In this document: in pieces, positions 1-4,760 of the stretch | How positions within the stretch are numbered: position 1 is the first letter of the stretch | Layout of the letters: the number at the start of each line of letters is the position of its first letter | DNA from: CAZAOY01 sp964486925 | GTDB taxonomy: Bacteria; Bacillota; Clostridia; Oscillospirales; Ruminococcaceae | DNA length: 5,042 bases | Assembly: GCA_964486925.1 (NCBI GenBank) | Contig: CAZAOY010000088.1 | Coordinates: 1-5,042 of the forward strand | Direction of reading: 5' to 3' | Position numbers and translations under genes: made by a program | The notes under the pieces: generated by a model | What the model saw: the letters and a program-made list of their open reading frames with translations, nothing else | Databases searched by the model: none | Told to the model about the DNA's origin: nothing

Positions 1-330
1 GATTGTTTCACAAAACTCTTGTAAGATAGGAATATCATGGCATAACGTTTTCCAAATATCAACTAGTTCCATTGACTCGTACTCATGTGCAATTAAATTT
101 CTTATCCCTCGTATTTGGTGCCATGGAATATCTTTATTCTTATCCTTAAATTCAGTCGATAATCTGTTAGTCAATTCACCGATTTGAAGTATACACATTA
201 AGCATGCGTCTTGAAATATCATGTTTTCAATAAATATTTTCATATCTTCACTAAAATAATCAATAGCACTTTCAATACGCTTACAGTAACTATGCATTTT
301 ACTAATCACAACAATATCATGATTCTTCAT
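1..330 (-). CDS. hepT: HepT-like HEPN-domain ribonuclease toxin (C-terminus cut by window edge)
   Basis: Toxin half of a MntA-HepT (type VII) toxin-antitoxin pair. Reading leftward from ATG at 328-330, 110 codons are open to the window edge, so the C-terminus lies outside. The HEPN signature is plain: IPWHQIRGIRNLIAHEY at about residues 68-84, with R77, H82 and Y84 forming the R-x4-H-x-Y motif. In this family R and H are the RNase active site, and the Tyr is the residue AMPylated by MntA. The helical N-terminus with DACLMCILQIGE around residue 41 is also typical of HepT/DUF86. The start overlaps the 3' end of mntA by 14 bases in another frame, so translation is probably coupled. Only a weak purine-rich stretch (AAAGGACGAG) precedes the ATG. 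Family call is confident; cellular toxicity is inferred from the family. Confidence 0.9.
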   Translation of the reverse strand, partial: MKNHDIVVISKMHSYCKRIESAIDYFSEDMKIFIENMIFQDACLMCILQIGELTNRLSTEFKDKNKDIPWHQIRGIRNLIAHEYESMELVDIWKTLCHDIPILQEFCETI

Positions 331-622
331 ACAATAAAATCTCGTCCTTTCTAATGTTGCTTATGAATTGTTGATTGGATGAAGTAGTGGTAATTACATC
401 AACCTCGCAGTTAAAGGCTTCCTCTAAATCAAGATGCAACCCTGATAGTTGAAACAGTCCCCTTAATCGTCCTTTTTCAATCAGAAAATCCAAGTCACTC
501 TTAGCAGTAGCCTCGCCCCGTGCATATGAACCGAAAAGATACGCTTTTTCGATACCATATCTCTGGGCAATAGGTTTAACCTTTTGCTTTATCTCGTCTA
601 AAGTGTAGATACCATTAATCAT
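317..622 (-). CDS. mntA: MntA-like minimal nucleotidyltransferase antitoxin
   Basis: Antitoxin of the MntA-HepT pair, 101 residues. The minimal nucleotidyltransferase signature is complete: G31-S32, ten residues, then D43-L-D45 (GSX10DXD), and a third acidic residue in CEVDVIT (D75). In characterised homologues MntA uses ATP to add AMP groups to the HepT tyrosine and neutralises it. I chose ATG at 620-622 because it has a ribosome site (AAAGGATGG, about 9 nt from AGGA to ATG) and fits the family length. An upstream in-frame TTG at 641-643 would add seven residues but has no ribosome site. The gene has its own promoter at 666-693, and its last codons overlap the hepT start. Confidence 0.92.
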   Translation of the reverse strand: MINGIYTLDEIKQKVKPIAQRYGIEKAYLFGSYARGEATAKSDLDFLIEKGRLRGLFQLSGLHLDLEEAFNCEVDVITTTSSNQQFISNIRKDEILLYEES

Positions 623-665
623 ATTACACCATCCTTTACTCAAGTGTTAGTATTCTCATATCCCT

Positions 666-693
666 ATTATACCACAAAGCCCTGTAAAATCAA
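666..693 (-). promoter_or_regulatory. Sigma-70/SigA promoter for mntA-hepT
   Basis: On the minus strand: TTGATT (-35, 688-693), 16-bp spacer, TATAAT (-10, 666-671), preceded by TG one base upstream, giving an extended -10 (TGGTATAAT). A start near 659 gives a leader of about 37 nt before the mntA ATG. The -35 box lies on the last codons of the upstream acidic-protein gene, so the toxin-antitoxin pair can be transcribed independently. Box sequences are read directly; activity is inferred. Confidence 0.75.
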
Positions 694-701
694 GTAAAAT
701 C
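684..701. repeat. Direct repeat GTAAAATC x2 over the mntA -35 box
   Basis: Two identical 8-bp copies of GTAAAATC, at 684-691 and 694-701, are offset by 10 bp (one helical turn). They flank and overlap the -35 hexamer of the mntA promoter. A same-face tandem repeat here would suit an operator, for example for autoregulation of the toxin-antitoxin operon. The right copy lies in the 3' end of the acidic-protein gene, so coding constraint or chance in AT-rich DNA is possible. Confidence 0.4.
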
Positions 702-1115
702 TTTTATAACAGCCTCAAAGTCACTATTAGTATATTCGTTTGCAGTATGCTCGTCACTCTGTGCGTAGGAGGAGTAGATATCGTACATCCTAGCATCAAA
801 AGCAGTTAGATTATCTACTAGCTTTTGTGCGTTATCCTCCCATGCAGTTACGATTGACTTAGGGTCATAATCGTGCAGGTAGTCGATAGCCATTGTATAA
901 TACCTGCCTACAATGTCACCGCCTTTATTAATTATGTTATCCCTAATCTGTGATAGTTTACCTTGATACCATGCAAATTCCGCAAGCTCCTCTTCTTCAG
1001 CGATCTCATCCTCCTCATCGGAGTAGTTGTTATCATAAAAGCTAGCAGCGATATCTTCCATCTCCTCGTTTTCGTCGGTAAAACTCTTAATAAAGCTTTT
1101 GCGTTTTTCAGTCAT
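690..1115 (-). CDS. Highly acidic protein of unknown function
   Basis: I do not recognise a family. The protein has 141 residues from ATG at 1113-1115. An in-frame GTG at 1122-1124 would add three (M-H-P). The ATG is preferred because AGGTG sits 6 nt upstream and the predicted transcript start near 1136 leaves a workable 21-nt leader; the GTG cannot be excluded. There are about 34 Asp/Glu against 12 Lys/Arg. The N-terminal third is extremely acidic (NYSDEEDEIAEEEELAEFAW), after a short basic start (MTEKRKSFIK). The rest looks helical and rich in aromatics and Asp. No signal peptide, membrane segment or metal-binding cluster is visible, so it is probably cytosolic. It follows a perfect consensus promoter and lies just before mntA-hepT. 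The charge would suit a DNA-mimic or anti-restriction protein, but I see no ArdA or Ocr motif, so that is a guess. Confidence 0.75.
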   Translation of the reverse strand: MTEKRKSFIKSFTDENEEMEDIAASFYDNNYSDEEDEIAEEEELAEFAWYQGKLSQIRDNIINKGGDIVGRYYTMAIDYLHDYDPKSIVTAWEDNAQKLVDNLTAFDARMYDIYSSYAQSDEHTANEYTNSDFEAVIKDFT

Positions 1116-1142
1116 TGGATGCACCTACCTTTCCTTAATACC

Positions 1143-1171
1143 ATTATACCATATATGTGCCAATTTGTCAA
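1143..1171 (-). promoter_or_regulatory. Perfect consensus SigA promoter for the acidic-protein gene
   Basis: On the minus strand: TTGACA (1166-1171), exactly 17 bp, TATAAT (1143-1148), with TG one base before the -10 (extended -10). Both hexamers match the consensus at every position. A start near 1136 would give a very short leader beginning at the ribosome site AAGGAAAGGTAGGTG. A promoter this strong on a mobile element is usually repressed or meant for high or early expression. The palindrome at 1191-1205 is a candidate control site. Confidence 0.88.
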
Positions 1172-1190
1172 GCGTTTTTTATAATTTGTT

Positions 1191-1205
1191 TGTACAAATT
1201 GTACA
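1191..1205. promoter_or_regulatory. 15-bp palindrome, candidate operator upstream of the strong promoter
   Basis: TGTACAA-A-TTGTACA is a perfect inverted repeat with 7-bp arms about one central base. It sits 20 bp upstream of the -35 box at 1166-1171. An overlapping inverted repeat, AATTTG (1183-1188) and CAAATT (1195-1200), lies between them. The position suits an activator or an upstream repressor site. No regulator gene is in the window, so the binding protein is unknown. Confidence 0.5.
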
Positions 1206-1217
1206 CTAAGTGAAATC

Positions 1218-1239
1218 GTGTTCAATGCGTATTGAGCAC
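1218..1239. other. Inverted repeat / stem-loop downstream of the small membrane-protein gene
   Basis: GTGTTCAAT (1218-1226), loop GCGT, ATTGAGCAC (1231-1239). In plus-strand RNA this is a 9-bp stem with one G-U pair. In minus-strand RNA, the direction of the genes, it has one C-A mismatch. It begins 8 bases after the stop of the 1247-1498 gene. No U-tract follows on the minus strand, so it is not a standard intrinsic terminator. It could be an RNA 3' end, a protein site, or chance. Confidence 0.35.
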
Positions 1240-1246
1240 TATGGTT

Positions 1247-1498
1247 CTATTCTTTGCTTTGTGATGATAAAAGTTGATTATCCTCAAGTTGCTTTTCTAA
1301 ATCGCTAATTTGACTACAGTAATCATCCATTTTAGCAAGGTATTGTTCAAGCATTGTTTGCATGCTACAACGATGTAACAACTCAATCTCTTGGATCTTG
1401 ATTTGTAGTGACTTGTTTTGTCGATACAAGCCATTTAATAATAATATTGCAAATGTCGTAAACACACTCAAAACACATAAAATGAACAATATAGTCAA
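1247..1498 (-). CDS. Small single-pass membrane protein with probable coiled coil
   Basis: Unrecognised 83-residue protein. Residues 2-22 (TILFILCVLSVFTTFAILLLN) form one strongly hydrophobic membrane helix. From residue 25 on, the sequence is polar with leucines and isoleucines at heptad-like spacing (SLQIKIQEIELLHR; MDDYCSQISDLEKQLEDN), suggesting a coiled coil and possibly oligomerisation. It follows the wall hydrolase by 68 bp on the same strand and may be a minor part of the transfer machinery. The start is doubtful. The TTG at 1496-1498 has no good ribosome site; GGAGGGGG lies about 28 nt upstream. The frame is open back to a TAG at 1538-1540 with no ATG or GTG between. A 13-codon ORF from an ATG at 1534-1536 ends by overlapping the TTG in TTGA. 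The membrane-plus-coil layout supports a real gene; its function is unknown. Confidence 0.6.
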   Translation of the reverse strand: MTILFILCVLSVFTTFAILLLNGLYRQNKSLQIKIQEIELLHRCSMQTMLEQYLAKMDDYCSQISDLEKQLEDNQLLSSQSKE

Positions 1499-1566
1499 AC
1501 TGTAAACCCAAATATTTTCCGTGTTACCCCCTCCATTCTAGCTATTTACACCCATGTTAATAATTA

Positions 1567-2140
1567 TCATCGTAGGTACCCTATAGGGTCTTGGGTGTTT
1601 CCGTTAACCCTAATCTCAAAGTGCAGATGGTTGCCAGTTGAGGGACCGGTTGTACCAACACCGGCGATAGTTTGACCTTGTGATACTCTATCGCCCGGAG
1701 AAACATACAGCTGTACTGCATGGGCATAACGTGAGGAGTATCCACCACCGTGGTCTATAAATACTGCATTGCCATACCCTTCCACCCACCGTGATACGGT
1801 AACCGTACCTGCCTTTGTGGCAACAATAGGTGTCCCCGACGGTGCGGGTACGTCAATCCCTAAGTGAAACTCCCGCTTTCCCCACATAGTTCGCCAACCA
1901 TAGTATGAAGATATCCCGCTGTGCCTCGGCACGGGCCATAAGAACCCATCTTGCGATGGGGGAGGTGTTTGANNNNNNNNNNNNNNNNNNNNNNNNNNNN
2001 NNNNNNNNNNNNNNNNNNNNNNNNNNNNNNNNNNNNNNNNNNNNNNNNNNNNNNNNNNNNNNNNNNNNNNNNATTTTTTTGCCTGCCTTAGAGTTAGCCG
2101 CCGAGAGTATGAGTTTAGCGGTTGCCGGATCTATAGCCAT
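1567..2140 (-). CDS. Conjugation-associated cell-wall hydrolase with M23 (LytM) endopeptidase domain, interrupted by assembly gap
   Basis: Probably a VirB1-like hydrolase that opens peptidoglycan for the transfer channel. The start is clear: ATG at 2138-2140 behind GGAGG with 8-nt spacing. The first 22 residues (MAIDPATAKLILSAANSKAG...) resemble the start of hydrolases in Gram-positive conjugative elements, which then usually carry a membrane segment and a lysozyme-like domain. Here 100 N hide whatever follows. After the gap come a proline-rich linker (QTPPPSQDG) and a complete M23 domain. Its zinc ligands are visible: H and D in HLGID (about 1854-1866), YAH (near 1718-1726), and HLH in GNHLHFE (about 1615-1635). 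It ends with DPIGYLR. The two sides are in different frames across exactly 100 N, so one gene requires a true gap divisible by three. Two adjacent genes are possible but less likely. Confidence 0.8.
1973..2072. other. Assembly gap (100 N)
   Basis: A run of exactly 100 N, the usual placeholder for a scaffold gap of unknown length. It lies inside the hydrolase gene, just upstream of its proline-rich linker. The real missing sequence may be much longer, since the hydrolase lacks its expected membrane and lysozyme-like parts. Confidence 0.95.
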
Positions 2141-2153
2141 CCTACCTACCTCC
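2141..2153 (-). promoter_or_regulatory. Ribosome binding site of the hydrolase, GGAGGTAGGTAGG
   Basis: GGAGG at 2149-2153, 8 nt from the ATG, followed by TAGGTAGG, which offers further Shine-Dalgarno-like pairing. The same 12 bases, GGAGGTAGGTAG, precede the YkgJ-like gene at identical spacing. The site fixes the start at 2140. Confidence 0.85.
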
Positions 2154-2164
2154 TTTTTTTGGCA

Positions 2165-2199
2165 AAAAGAAAGACCAATTATTCATTGGCTTTTCTTTT
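2165..2199 (-). terminator. Terminator-like or attenuator hairpin between the YkgJ-like gene and the hydrolase
   Basis: In minus-strand RNA the arms AAAAGAAAAGCCAAU and AUUGGUCUUUCUUUU surround a 5-base loop (GAAUA): 15 positions with one G-U pair and one A-C mismatch. The 3' arm is U-rich. It spans the last codons and stop of the YkgJ-like gene and ends about 12 bases before the hydrolase ribosome site. The G+C core is only CCAAU/AUUGG, so termination would be weak or partial. It could lower hydrolase expression relative to virB4. Confidence 0.35.
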
Positions 2200-2904
2200 A
2201 ATATCTTTAATTACTTGTTCCTTATCTGAAAACCACCAGAATAGAGGGTATGGCTTATGAAGTACCACCTTATTATCAACCATCTCATAGTCAATACCAT
2301 ATTGCCATTCTGGTGCATACGGTATTGGCACAGTCATACTATCTAAGCTTTTACTACTACTTTCATGTGCCACCTTATGACACAAATTATACTCACTAGA
2401 TATTCCATACAGTCTACATATTATTGGACGGACATTGTATACCGTGCATTTGTTGTCTTGTAAGAATATGCAAGGAACATTTAATGATAGTCCGTTATCA
2501 TTAAAGTCATCAAGCGAAACCGTATTAGAGATAAGCTTTGCATACTCAGACTTATAGTTTGACTTCACAAAATCCTTTATACGTCTGCTTTTTTGTATAA
2601 TAGCGTGAATGTCGGCTTTAGATTTGGCTAAATAATCAACAATTACCATATACTCCGTTTTTGACACGTAAAAATACTCGCTACAACAGCTTGCACAACC
2701 CTCTTTACATAAAAAGTTTACATTGCACTTGCTTTTTAACTGTTTTGTTAAAAAATCTATCCTAACAAAGATTTGAAGTAAATCTCCTGTTGTCTTAATA
2801 TCCATCACCCCTAAACTTTGTAATAAATACATCATACAGCGTTTTTGTAGATTTTTCAAGCAATCATTTCTCTTTAATTCACATTTTATCGTTCTAGGCA
2901 ACAT
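2179..2904 (-). CDS. YkgJ-like cysteine-cluster protein (probable metal or Fe-S binding)
   Basis: A 241-residue member of the CxxCxxCC/YkgJ family (UPF0153-like), whose members are thought to bind zinc or iron; the biochemical role is unknown. First cluster: CKEGCASCC with C66, C70, C73, C74. Second region: PCIFLQDNKCTVYNVRPIIC with C145, C153 and C163, then R-L-Y-G and C175. These are the family's conserved elements, P-C-x-F-L, C-x-V-Y, R-P-x-x-C-R-x-Y-G. The N-terminal 50 residues are not typical of the core. I chose ATG at 2902-2904 because GGAGG lies 8 nt upstream. The frame is open further upstream, but that would overlap virB4. The start is one base past the VirB4 stop, and the ribosome site is inside the last virB4 codons, so translation is probably coupled. 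Sampled lines are more AT-rich than virB4 (19 and 23 G+C of 60, against 28 of 60), hinting at separate origin. Confidence 0.88.
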   Translation of the reverse strand: MLPRTIKCELKRNDCLKNLQKRCMMYLLQSLGVMDIKTTGDLLQIFVRIDFLTKQLKSKCNVNFLCKEGCASCCSEYFYVSKTEYMVIVDYLAKSKADIHAIIQKSRRIKDFVKSNYKSEYAKLISNTVSLDDFNDNGLSLNVPCIFLQDNKCTVYNVRPIICRLYGISSEYNLCHKVAHESSSKSLDSMTVPIPYAPEWQYGIDYEMVDNKVVLHKPYPLFWWFSDKEQVIKDIKRKANE

Positions 2905-2905
2905 A

Positions 2906-2917
2906 CTACCTACCTCC
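2906..2917 (-). promoter_or_regulatory. Ribosome binding site of the YkgJ-like gene embedded in the virB4 3' end
   Basis: GGAGGTAGGTAG encodes the last residues (G-G-R) and stop of VirB4 and also supplies GGAGG (2913-2917) 8 nt upstream of the next ATG at 2904. Ribosomes finishing virB4 would be placed to restart on the downstream gene. It decides the start against a longer reading into virB4. Confidence 0.85.
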
Positions 2918-4741
2918 CGCACTACCAAAAATTTCAAGATAATGAGGTGGGATAACAAAGTTTGCTACTATCCGTCTGGAGCCTACGGAGAGTAACCCTC
3001 GCCCACGTTGCTGTGATGTCAGTACCTCCTCCTCTGCATCGGTGAGCTGATACAGGTCTTTAACCTCCTTAAGGTCGTGACCTCTGCCGATTGGCATTAG
3101 AAGCTTAATACAGGCTTGGTCAAGTAGTGCCGAACCCTCCCGCTTAATTGACGGGTCAAGGAAGTCCACCGTCTGTTGCGTTGCAAGCCATAACCCACCC
3201 TCATACTTACGAGCAGTCTTAGCCATCTTGTTAAGCTGTGACAAGCTCTCTGGTACACGGCTATCAATAATGTAGTGTGCCTCATCCGCTACAACGATAA
3301 CTCGCTCATGACGGTTTTTGTACATTAAATTTGTTGCATACGATAGAACGTTGTTGTATAGCGCCTTTTGCTTATTCGGGTTGTAATCTGCAATACCCTT
3401 TGTATCAAAGACGATAAAGTCTTTATCGGTCTTGATTGTAGACTGACCGTTCCACAAAAAGCTGTCCGCACCATAACCGATTGACTTAATCATATATGCA
3501 AGCTCTTTAAAATGATTTGGTTCATTGCTTCCTGTTGCGAGCTTCTTGTGGTCAAGTTCCTTAGCCTTATCATCCACCACGTCGTACAGGTCACTCATGA
3601 CGGGAAATGTGCCTTCGTCTATCAGCTGTAGGTTTGTATCCCATACAATACCCTTGTTTGCATAGGCCTGGATAATACAGTCCTCTAATATCGCCAACTG
3701 CATTGGTGTTAAGTCAAGGTACAGCTTAAAAAACACCTCAAGCTTATTGACATGCTTTGCGAGGTCGGGCATCGAGAAGGTGTTATCGTCTAGCTCGTCA
3801 TCATCGTCTATGTACGGATAGATATGTAACGGATTAATCCGCCCACCACTGCCACCGCAAACGTCAACCCAGTTGCCTCCAAACTCCCTGCACATATCCC
3901 TATACTCTCGCTGGGGATCGATGATAATTATCTTTGTTCCAGTGATATATTCATTAACGATAAGCATCTTCATACTTGTTGACTTACCGCCCCCAGACTG
4001 ACCGAGTATTACAGCGTTTGAATTAATACGGTCACCGCCACGTTTCCAGATGTCTAGCATGATAAGCGTACCGGAGTTGTCTTTACCAACATACAAGCCG
4101 TTCTCATCAATTATCCCTGCAAAGGCAAAAGGAAAACCACCCATAAGGGTGGATATCGGTACAAGTTGTTCGCCCTGTTGTCGCACTGTGCCATGCAAGC
4201 TGTCAAACGGTACTGATGATTTAAATCCGTTTAACTGCTCAAACTGGAGTGGTTGCACAGTAAACCCACGTCCCATAAATTTATTGCGGACATTTTGGTA
4301 TTTAATCTTTAGGTCATTCTCGTTTTCACCATAGACACCGACTACCATAGTCATGTTAATCATGCTCTCGGCGTTGTTTGTTATTTCATCTAACATGGTG
4401 GTGTAGCTTCTCTCATTGTTTTGTGCTACGATTACATCGGCAGGTACCTTGTTATCTAGTATTATCTGCCTTTGCATACTAATGTTACGGGATAGATCGG
4501 TGGTAATATCACCTGTGTTTAGTTCTTTCTCGCAGTGGATGCTAACTATGCTGTTGTTTTGGTTGCACACGTCGGTGAGCCATTCGTAGTCTACCTTAGA
4601 CGGATACTTTACCACGATAAGGTAACGTACTATACTCTCGCCGACTGCAACGGTGTTTGAGTTTAACACCTTTACCCCTGCAGGTGCAATTGTGTTTAGC
4701 AGGCTTTGATTTACCGCTATCCCATCTTGTTTCTTAGCCAA
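2906..4741 (-). CDS. VirB4-family conjugation ATPase
   Basis: ATPase powering the mating-channel type IV secretion system at the inner face of the membrane; 611 residues. Walker A is GQSGGGKS at 247-254 (K253). Walker B is VIVVADEAHY at 481-490 (D486, E487). WLATQQTVDF at 518-527 is the glutamine motif after Walker B, and an Arg-rich stretch (QRGRGLLSVG) is near 578. DPQREY at 275-280 and the following RINPLHIYPY are also VirB4-like. GFKSSVPFD at 172-180 is the usual lead-in to the ATPase core. About 358 residues follow Walker A, much as in classical VirB4, but only 247 precede it, against about 430 in Agrobacterium VirB4, so the first N-terminal domain is missing. The start is TTG at 4739-4741: AAAGGAGG lies 10 nt upstream and the next Met is residue 89. 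It lies 19 bp after the upstream gene. Confidence 0.95.
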   Translation of the reverse strand: MAKKQDGIAVNQSLLNTIAPAGVKVLNSNTVAVGESIVRYLIVVKYPSKVDYEWLTDVCNQNNSIVSIHCEKELNTGDITTDLSRNISMQRQIILDNKVPADVIVAQNNERSYTTMLDEITNNAESMINMTMVVGVYGENENDLKIKYQNVRNKFMGRGFTVQPLQFEQLNGFKSSVPFDSLHGTVRQQGEQLVPISTLMGGFPFAFAGIIDENGLYVGKDNSGTLIMLDIWKRGGDRINSNAVILGQSGGGKSTSMKMLIVNEYITGTKIIIIDPQREYRDMCREFGGNWVDVCGGSGGRINPLHIYPYIDDDDELDDNTFSMPDLAKHVNKLEVFFKLYLDLTPMQLAILEDCIIQAYANKGIVWDTNLQLIDEGTFPVMSDLYDVVDDKAKELDHKKLATGSNEPNHFKELAYMIKSIGYGADSFLWNGQSTIKTDKDFIVFDTKGIADYNPNKQKALYNNVLSYATNLMYKNRHERVIVVADEAHYIIDSRVPESLSQLNKMAKTARKYEGGLWLATQQTVDFLDPSIKREGSALLDQACIKLLMPIGRGHDLKEVKDLYQLTDAEEEVLTSQQRGRGLLSVGSRRIVANFVIPPHYLEIFGSAGGR

Positions 4742-4760
4742 TTATATATACCTCCTTTGT

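Noticed and set aside
623..643. Seven-residue N-terminal extension of MntA from TTG
   Set aside because: No ribosome site precedes the TTG. The ATG at 622 has AAAGGATGG, and that site lies inside the would-be extension.
963..1184. Plus-strand reading frame of 73 codons
   Set aside because: It lies opposite the acidic-protein gene and its promoter, has no ribosome site, and its hydrophobic product is what antisense of an acidic gene would give.
1171..1200. Possible terminator from the T-run at 1175-1180 and the AATTTG/CAAATT repeat
   Set aside because: For minus-strand transcripts the run is A, not U, after the stem. For plus-strand transcripts the T-run comes before the stem.
1945..1960. 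Inverted repeat CCCATC-TTGC-GATGGG beside the gap
   Set aside because: It lies within codons for the hydrolase linker and has no T-tract; probably chance, although it may have hindered assembly.
1905..2201. Plus-strand frame across the N gap
   Set aside because: Most of its middle is N, and both ends lie opposite the hydrolase and YkgJ-like genes.
2905..2958. 18-residue N-terminal extension of the YkgJ-like protein
   Set aside because: It would overlap the virB4 3' end, and GGAGG at 8-nt spacing points to the ATG at 2904.
3097..3285. Second minus-strand frame of 62 codons within virB4
   Set aside because: It is an out-of-frame shadow with a product rich in Arg and Leu and no support of its own.
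4050..4334. Plus-strand reading frame of 94 codons
   Set aside because: It lies fully opposite the VirB4 gene, whose motifs leave no doubt about the coding strand.
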